Below, piece by piece: positions 18,867-27,377 of a DNA stretch of 64,000 bases (its first letter is position 1; each line of letters starts with the position of its first letter). A model generated the notes under the pieces. The model saw nothing but the letters and a program-made list of their open reading frames with translations. It made no database searches and was not told the DNA's origin. The stretch is from Roseburia hominis. Lineage in GTDB: Bacteria > Bacillota > Clostridia > Lachnospirales > Lachnospiraceae. The stretch is from the NCBI GenBank assembly GCA_040702975.1, contig CP159990.1, positions 496,001-560,000 of the forward strand, read 5' to 3'. A program made the position numbers and the translations under genes.

Positions 18867-19751
18867 CTACTTATCCTCCTTTTCCCATTTCCCAATAATC
18901 TTAAAGTATATGAAGCATACAATAAGAAGAAATGCCAGTAGCAGTACCGTAACTGCTGATGAACGGCCAAGCAGTTTTGTTCCCCAGCCCATATTATATG
19001 CATAGATTGGAACCGTTGTCGTTGCATTTGCCGGTCCGCCGCCGGTAATCAGATAAATAATATCAAAGTTATTGAATACCCAGATTGTTCTCAGAACAAC
19101 AAGGAGACCAACCACTACTTTAATATGCGGAACGGTAATGTACAGAAATTGCTGCAATTTGCTGGCGCCGTCAATCTGTGCTGCTTCATACTGATCCTGA
19201 GGTATGGTTTGCAATGCAGATAAAACATTTACCATAATCATCGGCGCTCCGAACCATACATTGATGAAAATAAGTGTCCCAAAGACCAGGCTGCTGCTAC
19301 TCAGGAACTGTGGCAGTTCTGCTGCCAGACCTGATTTATACAGCACATTTGGCAGAAAACCAGAAACGCCGTTGAGGATCCATTTCCAGGACAATGCAAT
19401 TACAATCGAAGGAAATGCCCAGGGGATAATCATTAAAATTCGGTATACGCCTTTCAGACGTTTAACCCGGTTCAATGCCAGCGCGGCTGTAAACCCCACA
19501 AAAATCTGTCCGAGAAGAGAAGCAACCGTCCATAAAATAGAGGTAATAAATGCCTTATAAAAATTCGGATCAGTTAATACACTCTGATAATTGCCCAGTC
19601 CGACAAAATCATAGGTAGCTTTTATCAGATGTTTCGATGTAAGACTGTAGTAAAGGCTTGAAAAAATTGGATAAACCAGAAGCATTCCAACAACAATCAG
19701 AGCTGGTAACACCAAAAGCCATCTGCCATAGTCAATTTTTTTTGTTTTCAC
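18867..19751 (-). CDS. Carbohydrate ABC importer permease (MalF/UgpA type)
   Basis: 294-residue permease with six hydrophobic segments and the EAA loop YEAAQIDGASKLQQFLYITVP. Translation starts at GTG, preceded by AAAGGTGGA. It pairs with the downstream permease and the solute-binding protein upstream, from which it is separated by a strong 14-bp hairpin that probably lowers permease expression relative to the binding protein. Confidence 0.9.
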   Translation of the reverse strand: MKTKKIDYGRWLLVLPALIVVGMLLVYPIFSSLYYSLTSKHLIKATYDFVGLGNYQSVLTDPNFYKAFITSILWTVASLLGQIFVGFTAALALNRVKRLKGVYRILMIIPWAFPSIVIALSWKWILNGVSGFLPNVLYKSGLAAELPQFLSSSSLVFGTLIFINVWFGAPMIMVNVLSALQTIPQDQYEAAQIDGASKLQQFLYITVPHIKVVVGLLVVLRTIWVFNNFDIIYLITGGGPANATTTVPIYAYNMGWGTKLLGRSSAVTVLLLAFLLIVCFIYFKIIGKWEKEDK

Positions 19752-19773
19752 TCGCGACTTCCACCTTTCTTAG

Positions 19774-19811
19774 AAAGGCTGCCCCATTATGCCCAATATG
19801 GGGCAGCCTTT
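19774..19811 (-). terminator. Hairpin between binding-protein and permease genes
   Basis: Perfect 14-bp stem (19774-19787 with 19798-19811), 10-nt loop, no long T-tract on the minus strand. Such structures usually protect the binding-protein message or partly terminate transcription. Confidence 0.75.
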
Positions 19812-19818
19812 AAAAATA

Positions 19819-21159
19819 TTATTGAACAGAAGCAAACACTTCATTCAATTTATCTTCAGCAGCTTTAGCCGCAGTTTTCACGTCTGTACCATTAGTGATA
19901 ATGTCCTGGAACATTTCTTCTATGATACCCTGAGATGTCAGTAAACCGGCTTCTACGCTTGGACCATGTTCGAATCCGATTGCTGCTGAAAGTCCTACTG
20001 CCTCTGAAATAACCTGCTCCGCATTTGAGAATTTCTGTACGGTCTCATTGGACTGATATTTCTCTGTATCAGAAATACCTGTAATGGACGGAAGCATTCC
20101 TACAGGTGTGGCCGCCAGAAAATCAGTATATGTATCTGTCTCGTACAGTGTCTTAATAAATGCCTTACAGATTTCCGGGTGTTCAGAATTTGCCCATACT
20201 ACCATAGGAATATTAGATGTTTCCGCGCCATAGACCGGGTCGTCCGCATTGATTCTTGGAAGTGGAGCACAGTCGATAGAGTCTACCAGATCCGGTGAGT
20301 TGGTTTCTACGCCTGAGATATGGAAACCACTGTTAAAGTCAAATGCTGTTTTTCCCTGGTAGAAAAGGTTGGCCTGGTCAAGTACTGCATAATTTACAGA
20401 ATCCTTCGGAGAACAATTCTCATAAATATCCAGCCAGTAGTTAATACCTTCAATTGCCAGATCACTTGTCAGGTCTGCTTTTAAATCATCTGTCAGTAAG
20501 CTTCCGCCGCCGCTTCTTACATAGAAGTTAAGAAACCTTGTCGCCATCAGGTCGCCGGATCCACAGGGGAATGAACAACCATATACACCATCCTTTGTCA
20601 GGGTTTTTGCAGCTTCTGCGAATTCTTCCCATGTTTCAGGAACTTCAAGGTTAGCCTTTTCGAGAAGATCTTTTCTGTACCACATTACCTGTGCATGCGA
20701 ATACAATGGCAGGGAATAGCATTTGCCATCCCGTTCTCCTTCTGATAATGCTGCTTCTGCAAAACGGTCTCTTCCGATATCATCAACAACATCATCGACC
20801 GGGATAATAGCCTCAGCATCCATCATTTCAACAACATGTCCCGGTAGTGCTGTACTCATATCCGGAACGTTTCCGGCTGCCAGTCCGGTTGTCCACTTTG
20901 TGTAAAAATCTCCCCAGGAAAATGTCTCAATCGTAATTTTCACATCCGGGTTTTCCTTCATGAACTTGTCGGCAGCTGCCTGAATGACCTCCATTCGTGG
21001 TCCCTGTGTAAAGGAATGCCAGAATGTGATCTCCCCTTCCAGTTTCCCGTCTTTGCCTGAACCATTCTCGGTTTTGCCAGCAGAATTATTTCCACATCCC
21101 ACCGCCATAGATGCCACCATAAGCGCTGCCAACAAAACACTCAACACTCGCTTTTTCAT
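19819..21159 (-). CDS. Sugar ABC importer solute-binding lipoprotein
   Basis: 446-residue family-1 binding protein with a lipoprotein signal (hydrophobic segment, then MASMAVGCGNN; lipid on Cys22). It is exported and membrane anchored. The body has EITFWHSFTQGPRMEVIQ and KFMKENPDVKITIETFSWGDFYTKW, typical of oligosaccharide-binding proteins. It is the first gene of the minus-strand nan operon. Ligand by context: Neu5Ac or 2,7-anhydro-Neu5Ac, as for the R. gnavus SAT2 importer. Confidence 0.9.
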   Translation of the reverse strand: MKKRVLSVLLAALMVASMAVGCGNNSAGKTENGSGKDGKLEGEITFWHSFTQGPRMEVIQAAADKFMKENPDVKITIETFSWGDFYTKWTTGLAAGNVPDMSTALPGHVVEMMDAEAIIPVDDVVDDIGRDRFAEAALSEGERDGKCYSLPLYSHAQVMWYRKDLLEKANLEVPETWEEFAEAAKTLTKDGVYGCSFPCGSGDLMATRFLNFYVRSGGGSLLTDDLKADLTSDLAIEGINYWLDIYENCSPKDSVNYAVLDQANLFYQGKTAFDFNSGFHISGVETNSPDLVDSIDCAPLPRINADDPVYGAETSNIPMVVWANSEHPEICKAFIKTLYETDTYTDFLAATPVGMLPSITGISDTEKYQSNETVQKFSNAEQVISEAVGLSAAIGFEHGPSVEAGLLTSQGIIEEMFQDIITNGTDVKTAAKAAEDKLNEVFASVQ

Positions 21160-21253
21160 AAAATACCTCCTTCACATTTTTTGTTGTATTTGCTTTGTTG
21201 AAGTAAATTCTACGATATTTTTTTGTGCAGTTCTACGGTAAGAAATCTCAATA

Positions 21254-21270
21254 ATAGCACATTACGCTTG
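21254..21270 (-). promoter_or_regulatory. Nan operator candidate, site A
   Basis: On the minus strand it reads CAAGCGTAATGTGCTAT, matching sites B and C at 15 of 17 positions. Its centre is 50 bp upstream of the TAGAAT box of the importer operon, the same distance and orientation as site C has to the -10 of the plus-strand operon. Confidence 0.65.
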
Positions 21271-21393
21271 TAATATAAACTTTTTGTTTTTCCCCTTTTC
21301 CGTATAAAAACAAAAAAATAGAGGCGTAATCCGTTAAATACAGACATACGCCCTTCTCATTTTATATGATTAAACATTTTATAAACTCCATTT

Positions 21394-21410
21394 ATAGCAC
21401 AATACACTTG
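21394..21410 (-). promoter_or_regulatory. Nan operator candidate, site B
   Basis: CAAGTGTATTGTGCTAT on the minus strand, identical to site C (17 of 17). It lies 140 bp upstream of site A, centre to centre, just past the 3' end of the araC-type gene. Confidence 0.6.
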
Positions 21411-21423
21411 AAATCTGTGGCAC

Positions 21424-22290
21424 CTAATCCTTCGCGGCTTTCCGGTATTGGTTTGGGGTATATCCAAAAGCTGCCTTAAATTCTCTGATGAAATAGTTCG
21501 GATCTTCATACCCAACCTCATAGGCAATTTCACTAACTGTCTCATTACACACTAATAATTTTCTCGCAGCCATTGTCAGCTTAAGCTCCTTAATGTACAG
21601 CATCGGTGATTTTCCAACCTGCTCCTTAAACAGACAGCTGAATCTTTGCTTGCTCAGTTCTGCCATATCAGCCATACGCTGCGGGGTATATTTTTCTGAC
21701 GGATGCAACGTGATATAATCCATCACGAACTGAATCCGTGAATCGACTTTATTGCTGACTTTCCGTATCCGCTGCCGGATTTTTTCAAGGTTATACTCAT
21801 CACTGCTGTGTTTTGTTTCTTTTCCGCAATTATCGGTTATATTCATTTTAGAAATTAATGTTCCAATTAAAATCTCAAGATATCCCCTCACGAAATACAT
21901 TTTTGCCGGACTGTCTTCCTTTACCCAGTGATATATCTGTTCAAAATATGTCTTTACTTCCCTGCAGTCCATTACCTTCTGAATTCCATAGTAATCTGAA
22001 AGAAAATCTCCTCCTTCGAAATATACGGATGTAGTAAAACGGATACTGGTAAATGAAAAATTGTCCTCTATTGCATAGCAGGATAATTTGCTTCCTCTGG
22101 GAATGTACACAATTTGATTCTTATAAACGGTAAATTCTTCGTCATCAATAAAGAATGTTCCAGTACCTGATTCTATATAACGCAGCAGATTATATGGAAT
22201 CATGCTTTCCGGGAAAACCCAGTTTCTTCCAAATGAATAGGTGTCGATATATAAAAAATTAAATCTGACATTGTCAACAACACTGCTCAT
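21424..22290 (-). CDS. AraC-family transcriptional regulator of the nan island
   Basis: 288-residue regulator. It has an N-terminal cupin-like sensor (VYKNQIVYIPRGSKLSCY, about residues 45-75) and a C-terminal AraC double helix-turn-helix (about residues 190-285, ending NETVSEIAYEVGYEDPNYFIREFKAAFGYTPNQYRK). It is divergent from the nanE-nanK operon and upstream of the importer operon, so it probably controls both. The minus-strand promoter (TTGCAA 22344-22349, TATAAT 22320-22325) overlaps nan motif site C, which allows autoregulation. Confidence 0.92.
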   Translation of the reverse strand: MSSVVDNVRFNFLYIDTYSFGRNWVFPESMIPYNLLRYIESGTGTFFIDDEEFTVYKNQIVYIPRGSKLSCYAIEDNFSFTSIRFTTSVYFEGGDFLSDYYGIQKVMDCREVKTYFEQIYHWVKEDSPAKMYFVRGYLEILIGTLISKMNITDNCGKETKHSSDEYNLEKIRQRIRKVSNKVDSRIQFVMDYITLHPSEKYTPQRMADMAELSKQRFSCLFKEQVGKSPMLYIKELKLTMAARKLLVCNETVSEIAYEVGYEDPNYFIREFKAAFGYTPNQYRKAAKD

Positions 22291-22319
22291 TTTTCGCCTC
22301 CTAATATGTATTTACCTAT

Positions 22320-22349
22320 ATTATATCTTCTATTTTTTACATATTGCAA
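22320..22349 (-). promoter_or_regulatory. Promoter of the araC-type gene
   Basis: Minus strand: TTGCAA (22344-22349), 18-bp spacer, TATAAT (22320-22325). The -35 overlaps the edge of site C. Confidence 0.65.
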
Positions 22350-22363
22350 GTGTATTGTGCTAT
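22347..22363 (+). promoter_or_regulatory. Nan operator candidate, site C
   Basis: CAAGTGTATTGTGCTAT in the divergent intergenic region. The centre (22355) is 50 bp ahead of the TATAAT at 22405-22410 that should drive the plus-strand operon; that promoter has no good -35, as expected for an activator-dependent one. Confidence 0.65.
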
Positions 22364-22437
22364 TTTTAGGGTTCGCGCGCATTTTTTTTTCCATCCTTAT
22401 AGAATATAATGAACGCAAAATATAAGGAGGTGAAGAA

Positions 22438-22557
22438 ATGCTAGAAAACAACGATGTATACTGGGAATTAACGGCCTATTTTAAAGAACCAAATCTGCTC
22501 TTCATTAACAGAGGAATGGAGGGCGATACTACAACACCATATTTTAATCTGATTTGA
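22438..22557 (+). CDS. 39-residue ORF leading the nanE-nanK operon
   Basis: Small gene with a very strong ribosome site (AAGGAGG, seven bases before ATG). The product begins MLENNDVYWELTAYFKEP and ends TTTPYFNLI. There is no membrane segment or signal peptide, and it is mildly acidic. It is the first frame after the TATAAT at 22405-22410, and its stop is 10 nt before yhcH. I do not recognise it. It may be a real small protein or a translated leader. The ribosome site and operon position support translation. Confidence 0.6.
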   Translation: MLENNDVYWELTAYFKEPNLLFINRGMEGDTTTPYFNLI

Positions 22558-22567
22558 GGAGGCTTCT

Positions 22568-23023
22568 ATGATTTATGATTCTTTAAAAAATAAAGAAAAT
22601 TATAAGTATTTTCCTGCTTTGTATCAGGCGTTGGAGTATCTTGACAGCCTGCCGGACCTGGAGCTTCCTGCTCCAAAAGTTTTCCTTAACGGAGACAGGT
22701 TATTCTGTAGTTCGGTTATCTTTATATCAAAGCCTGAGGAACAGTGCCTCTATGAGGCGCACCGCAACTATATTGATCTGCATTTTATTGTAAAAGGTAT
22801 AGAAAAAATTGCAACAGCTGATATCTGTTCATTAACTACTACAATTCCATATGTACCGGAAAAAGACATCGAATTTTTAAAAGGGAATGCAGACGGATAT
22901 TATGAACTGAAACCGGGTCAGTTTATGGTCTGTTTCCCAACCGATGCCCATAAGGTAGCAATAATGAAAGAAAAGCCGGCAGAAGTCGAAAAAATAGTAT
23001 TTAAAATTAAAATGGAGGGATAA
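22568..23023 (+). CDS. YhcH/YjgK/YiaL-family protein (NanQ-like)
   Basis: 151-residue cupin-fold protein. The family metal ligands appear as YEAHRNYIDLHFIVKG and PTDAHKVAIM. E. coli YhcH (NanQ) is a sialic-acid anomerase that speeds opening of Neu5Ac to the form used by NanA; EbgC is a relative. Its place ahead of nanE and nanK fits that role. Its stop is two nt before the nanE start, so translation is probably coupled. Confidence 0.88.
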   Translation: MIYDSLKNKENYKYFPALYQALEYLDSLPDLELPAPKVFLNGDRLFCSSVIFISKPEEQCLYEAHRNYIDLHFIVKGIEKIATADICSLTTTIPYVPEKDIEFLKGNADGYYELKPGQFMVCFPTDAHKVAIMKEKPAEVEKIVFKIKMEG

Positions 23024-23025
23024 TT

Positions 23026-23739
23026 GTGAAACATTCAAAAAGTGAAATATTAAATCGAATAAAGGGACAGCTTATTGTATCCTGCCAGGCATTACCGGGA
23101 GAGCCCCTGTATGTGTCTGAAAAATCTATTATGTATCTAATGGCAAGAGCTGCTAAAGAGGCTGGTTCAGCATGTATCAGAACCAGCAGCATCCGCGATG
23201 TCAAAGCGATAAAGGAAGAAACTGGTCTGCCTGTTATCGGTATTATTAAAATCAATTATGAAGGGTATGACTCTTACATAACTCCGACTATGAGGGAGGT
23301 TGACGAACTTGTCGCCGCAGATGCCGATATTGTGGCTCTTGACTGTACCATGCGTCGTCGTGGCGATGGAAGTACAATCAATCAATTTCTTCTGCAAATT
23401 AAGGAAAAATATCCGGATATTGTTCTTATGGCTGATATCTCTACCTATGAAGAGGGTATAAACGCATGGAAGTGTGGGGTTGACTTCGTAGGAACAACCT
23501 TGAGTGGTTATACAGAGGATTCCCCTAAAACAGATGGGCCTGATACGGAACTGGTTCGCAGACTTTCTGCAGATTTGGATATTCCGGTAATTGCAGAAGG
23601 AAAGGTACACACCCCCGAAGAGGCGGTACAGATGTTTGAAGCCGGCGCCTATGCCGTTGTTGTAGGCGGAGCCATAACGCGCCCGCTTGAAATTGCAACC
23701 CGTTTTATAAATAGAATTAAGGAATACCATCATGAATAA
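23026..23739 (+). CDS. nanE: N-acylmannosamine-6-phosphate 2-epimerase
   Basis: 237-residue TIM-barrel enzyme turning ManNAc-6-P into GlcNAc-6-P. Family blocks are QLIVSCQALPGEPL, GIIKINYEG, ALDCTMRRRGDG, ADISTYEEG, DFVGTTLSGYT and VIAEGKVHTPEEA. Translation begins at GTG (23026), with GGAGGG at proper distance. It overlaps nanK by 8 nt. Confidence 0.95.
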   Translation: MKHSKSEILNRIKGQLIVSCQALPGEPLYVSEKSIMYLMARAAKEAGSACIRTSSIRDVKAIKEETGLPVIGIIKINYEGYDSYITPTMREVDELVAADADIVALDCTMRRRGDGSTINQFLLQIKEKYPDIVLMADISTYEEGINAWKCGVDFVGTTLSGYTEDSPKTDGPDTELVRRLSADLDIPVIAEGKVHTPEEAVQMFEAGAYAVVVGGAITRPLEIATRFINRIKEYHHE

Positions 23740-24682
23740 TAAATACCTGGGAATCGATATTGGCGGGACTGCCGTGAAAATGGGAATTGTGAATGAAGCC
23801 GGGGAGATTTCTTTTTTCTGTCAGGCTCCGGTTTCTTTTGATAACTACCGGACCCCGATTCTGGAGACGGTCTTAAAAGTAACGGAAAATTTTTTGGAAG
23901 AAAACAATATAAAGCCCGGTGAACTTTGTGGCATTGGACTTTCTGCAACCGGACAGATTGACACAAAAAAAGGAATCGTGGCAGGCAGCGGAGGAAATAT
24001 CCGTAATTGGGATGGAACCAACTTAAAAGAGGCGTTTACACAGAGATATCATCTACCGGTTACAGTCGTCAATGATGCTAATTGTGTTGCTCTCGGCGAA
24101 AAATGGGTCGGGAGTGCAAAGAATGCCAGGGATGTTATTGTTCTTACTATCGGTACCGGACTTGGCGGGGGCATCATTGTGAATAACCAGATTTTACTGG
24201 GACAGGCAGGATTTGGTGGGGAACTGGGGCATTTTTCCATTCATAAAGAAGGCACCGGGTGTACCTGTGGAAACCGGGGATGCTTTGAACAATATGCGTC
24301 CATGACTGCTTTAATCAAAGCTGTAAGCAGATATTATGAAATGACTGACCCTGGTTACCTCGATAATCATCCTGTAAATGGCAGGAGCATTTTTAAATCC
24401 ATCAAAAATGGCAACGAAGCAGTTGCACATATTGTAAATCTGTGGATACAGGATATAGCTGCAGGAATTGTCAGTCTGGTTCATATATTCAATCCAGAAC
24501 TGATTGTCGTAGGAGGCGGTGTCAGCGTGCAGGAAGAATTGTTTGTTGCAAAGCTGCGGAAAGAGGTTATGAAAAACGTAATGCCGAATTTTAGAAATAA
24601 CCTTACCCTCCGGGCCGCAATTCTTGGCAATAATGCCGGAATCACCGGTGCAGTATATTACTTGATTCAATCCTTATCTTAG
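23732..24682 (+). CDS. nanK: N-acetylmannosamine kinase (ROK family)
   Basis: 316-residue ROK sugar kinase. It has the ATP-binding DIGGTAVKMG, the catalytic region VVNDANCVALGE, GTGLGGGIIV and the zinc motif CTCGNRGCFEQYAS. It phosphorylates ManNAc to feed NanE. ROK kinases also include glucokinases; the 8-nt overlap with nanE makes ManNAc the best substrate call. Confidence 0.9.
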   Translation: MNNKYLGIDIGGTAVKMGIVNEAGEISFFCQAPVSFDNYRTPILETVLKVTENFLEENNIKPGELCGIGLSATGQIDTKKGIVAGSGGNIRNWDGTNLKEAFTQRYHLPVTVVNDANCVALGEKWVGSAKNARDVIVLTIGTGLGGGIIVNNQILLGQAGFGGELGHFSIHKEGTGCTCGNRGCFEQYASMTALIKAVSRYYEMTDPGYLDNHPVNGRSIFKSIKNGNEAVAHIVNLWIQDIAAGIVSLVHIFNPELIVVGGGVSVQEELFVAKLRKEVMKNVMPNFRNNLTLRAAILGNNAGITGAVYYLIQSLS

Positions 24683-24761
24683 AACATTTGGAAGGAAGGG
24701 AGCTTACAAAAGCGGGCTTTAAGATGCATGTCGCTGGCATAGCTATAGAAGAAAGAGTAGT

Positions 24762-24795
24762 AAAAGCTGTTGCGTTTTGGGTGCAACAGCTTTTT
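24762..24795 (+). terminator. Terminator of the nanE-nanK operon
   Basis: Perfect 12-bp stem (24762-24773 with 24783-24794), 9-nt loop, T-tract to 24795. Confidence 0.9.
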
Positions 24796-24820
24796 CAAAA
24801 GCCAGCTTAGGTCAGCAAAA

Positions 24821-25051
24821 TTATTCGTCAAATTCTGCCGTTACATAATATCCCTGCGGGGTTCTGGAAATGTCCACTACGGTGCCGGAAGTAGACTTGA
24901 GACGCTCTAAGGTCCTATAATTCCCACTCATGGCGAGACTTGGTTCGATTGTGTAGTAATAAGAACTCGGCAGGACACCTTCGGTCACTTCCACTTTCTG
25001 CCCTATTTCCAGGAGTCCGGGACGTTCCATTTTGAATTCCATTCTTCGCAT
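24821..25051 (-). CDS. Conserved-looking small protein, 76 residues
   Basis: Minus-strand gene with AAAGGAGA ribosome site. The product is soluble and mostly beta in appearance: LEIGQKVEVTEGVLPSSYYY, then SGTVVDISRTPQGYYVTAEFDE, the pattern of an SH3-like or short RNA/DNA-binding barrel. I do not recognise a named family. Convergent with nanK and divergent from the PBP gene. Confidence 0.65.
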   Translation of the reverse strand: MRRMEFKMERPGLLEIGQKVEVTEGVLPSSYYYTIEPSLAMSGNYRTLERLKSTSGTVVDISRTPQGYYVTAEFDE

Positions 25052-25266
25052 GTGGTGATTCTCCTTTTTTGAATTCTTTGGAAGTTAAATAGAGTGTGTC
25101 TGGTATTTAACTTCATATTATGGTTGCTTTTCGCAAAAGCATTCTATCATATTGTCTTCTATATTTCAATAAATGTACTAATGAAATAAAAGTATGAAGT
25201 AACAGTAACAGAAATAACCGGGATATGATATACTGGGTGAAAGTACAGATTAGTAGGAGGGAGAGT

Positions 25267-27354
25267 ATGAAACATAAAAAGGGTGCAAATGCCGGGGCTG
25301 AGAGAAGAACAGGCAGTAAGCGTAAATGGTTGATCGCTGCGATTATTTTCATGGGGATCGTGGTCTGCGCAGAAATTGTTTTCATGATTTGGAGTTATAG
25401 AAAAGACCGGCCTACACCAGAAGATGCTTTGACAAAATATTTCTCTCTTCTTTCCGAAAAAAAATATGAAAAGATGTATGAACTTCTGAGCCCGGATTCG
25501 CAAAAACGGACTAAAAAAGAAAAATTTATTTCACGGAATCAGAACATTTACGAGGGAATCGAGGCGGCGAACATCAAGGTAACATTGCCAAAAGACAGGA
25601 AGTCGTCTTATAGGGATACGGAAGTAGTGACTTACCATACTTCTATGGACACGCTGGCCGGCAGGATTGAGTTTGACAATCAGATGGAGCTTGTAAAAGG
25701 AGAGGACGGAAAGTATCAGATCAGGTGGGATTCTACACAGATTTTTCCGTCTCTTGCGGACAATATGAAGGTGCGGGTGGAGACGGCGAAGGCCCTTCGC
25801 GGAAAGATTTATGACAGGAACGGTACGATTCTGGCGTCACAGGGGGCGGTCAGCGAGGTGGGACTGGTTCCGGGGAAAATGAGTGAAGACCGGGAGGCTG
25901 CCATCAAACAGGTGGCGGAAATCCTGGATATGAATGAGGAGAGTATTGATAAAAAGTTAAGTGCTTCTTATGTAAAGGATGATACCTTTGTTCCACTTAA
26001 GAAAATTGCACAGGATGATGAGGCAAAGCAGGATAAACTTCTTGAAATTCCAGGGGTTTTGATTAATAGTGCTGAGGACAGGGTTTATCCGCTGGGCCAG
26101 GCGGCGGGACATTTAACCGGGTATGTGCGGCCGATTACGGCAGAGGAGTTGGAGGAGAGAGAAGGAGAAGGTTATACAACGGAGGGTGTGGTAGGGAAGT
26201 CCGGGCTGGAACTGGCGTTTGAGGAAAAATTGCGGGCGTCTGACGGTGCGGTGATCAACATTGAGGACGAAAATGGTCAGGTAGTGGAGACGATTGCGTC
26301 TCAGGAAGCAAATGGCGGCGAAGATGTGTACCTCACGATCGATGCTTCTTTGCAGAAGCTGATCTATGAAGAGTGGAAGGACGAACCGGGAGCCGTAGTG
26401 GCTATGAACCCCAAAAATGGCGAAGTATTGGCAATGGTGAGTACTCCGGGGTATGACCCGAATGAATTTATTTTCGGTATTTCCCAGAGGCGATGGGACG
26501 AGCTGAATGATTCGGAAGGCCAGCCGCTTCATAATCGGTATGCCGGAACGTGGGTGCCGGGTTCCACCTTCAAGCCGGTTACTGCGGCAATCGGACTTAG
26601 CACGGGGAAGATCGATCCGGAGGAGAATCTGGGAGATGTAGGCCTTTCCTGGCAGAAGGATTCAGGATGGGGGAATTATTTTGTGACGACCTTGACAGGA
26701 TATGGAAAAAATGTGAATCTGGAAAATGCGTTGATTTACTCGGACAATATTTATTTCGCGAGGCAGGCACTGGCGATGGGCGCGGATACATTGACGGAAG
26801 GGCTTGTGAAGCTGGGATTTGGAGAGAAGGTTCCGTTTGAACTGGGGCTGAAGGCATCTTCTTTTGGCGAGGACGGCAAGATCGATTCGGATATTCAGCT
26901 TGCGGACACCGGATATGGACAGGGGCAGCTTCTGGTAAATCCTTTGCACATGTTATCCGTCTATTCGGCATTTGTGAATGGGGGGAATATGATAGGGCCG
27001 ACTCTTTTATATGAGGAAGGCAGTGAGGGAAGTGTGTGGAAAGAACAGGCGATCACGCCGGAGGCTGCGGAGATTTTGAAAAGGGATCTGATTCAGGTGG
27101 CTGAAAGTTCGCAGGGAGCGGATGTGAGAATCTCAGATGTAACATTGCTTGGGAAGACCGGGACGGCCGAGATGAAGTCCAGCCAGAGTGAATCCGGTGG
27201 TGTGGAGCGTGGCTGGTTCATTTGCGAGACGACGGAAGATTGCAAGAAGCCGATTGCTGTTGTAGGGCTTATGGAGGATGTGAGCAGGAAAGGCGGCAGT
27301 CATTATGTTGCAAAGAAGGTGCAAGGTATTGTGGCATCTTATGAAGGAAGATAG
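25267..27354 (+). CDS. Class B penicillin-binding protein with NTF2-like domain
   Basis: 695-residue cell-wall transpeptidase. An N-terminal membrane anchor (about residues 20-42) is followed by an NTF2-like MecA_N domain (about 50-160, DALTKYFSLLSEKKYEKMYELL). Next come the PBP dimerisation domain (LRGKIYDRNGTILAS) and the transpeptidase domain with STFK, SDN and KTGT motifs intact. This is the PBP2a/PBP3-like layout. The frame opens at 25225, but the AGGAGGG site places the start at the ATG at 25267. An extended -10 (TGATATACT, 25226-25234) lies upstream. The NTF2 layout occurs in low-affinity PBPs, but susceptibility cannot be read from the sequence. Confidence 0.92.
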   Translation: MKHKKGANAGAERRTGSKRKWLIAAIIFMGIVVCAEIVFMIWSYRKDRPTPEDALTKYFSLLSEKKYEKMYELLSPDSQKRTKKEKFISRNQNIYEGIEAANIKVTLPKDRKSSYRDTEVVTYHTSMDTLAGRIEFDNQMELVKGEDGKYQIRWDSTQIFPSLADNMKVRVETAKALRGKIYDRNGTILASQGAVSEVGLVPGKMSEDREAAIKQVAEILDMNEESIDKKLSASYVKDDTFVPLKKIAQDDEAKQDKLLEIPGVLINSAEDRVYPLGQAAGHLTGYVRPITAEELEEREGEGYTTEGVVGKSGLELAFEEKLRASDGAVINIEDENGQVVETIASQEANGGEDVYLTIDASLQKLIYEEWKDEPGAVVAMNPKNGEVLAMVSTPGYDPNEFIFGISQRRWDELNDSEGQPLHNRYAGTWVPGSTFKPVTAAIGLSTGKIDPEENLGDVGLSWQKDSGWGNYFVTTLTGYGKNVNLENALIYSDNIYFARQALAMGADTLTEGLVKLGFGEKVPFELGLKASSFGEDGKIDSDIQLADTGYGQGQLLVNPLHMLSVYSAFVNGGNMIGPTLLYEEGSEGSVWKEQAITPEAAEILKRDLIQVAESSQGADVRISDVTLLGKTGTAEMKSSQSESGGVERGWFICETTEDCKKPIAVVGLMEDVSRKGGSHYVAKKVQGIVASYEGR

Positions 27355-27377
27355 AAACCATATTTTTCATGATTTAG

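Larger units (their letters stand above)
21160..21423. other. Control region of the nan importer operon
   Basis: 264 nt between the binding-protein gene and the araC-type gene, both minus. It holds a minus-strand TAGAAT -10 candidate (21207-21212), repeat sites A and B of the nan motif, and an imperfect hairpin with GGCGTA/TACGCC arms near 21322-21353 that may end the araC transcript. Confidence 0.65.

Noticed and set aside
25267..27354. Acquired mecA-type resistance gene
   Set aside because: Domain layout is like PBP2a, but this layout is common in resident class B PBPs of Clostridia, base composition matches neighbours and no mobile-element signs flank it.
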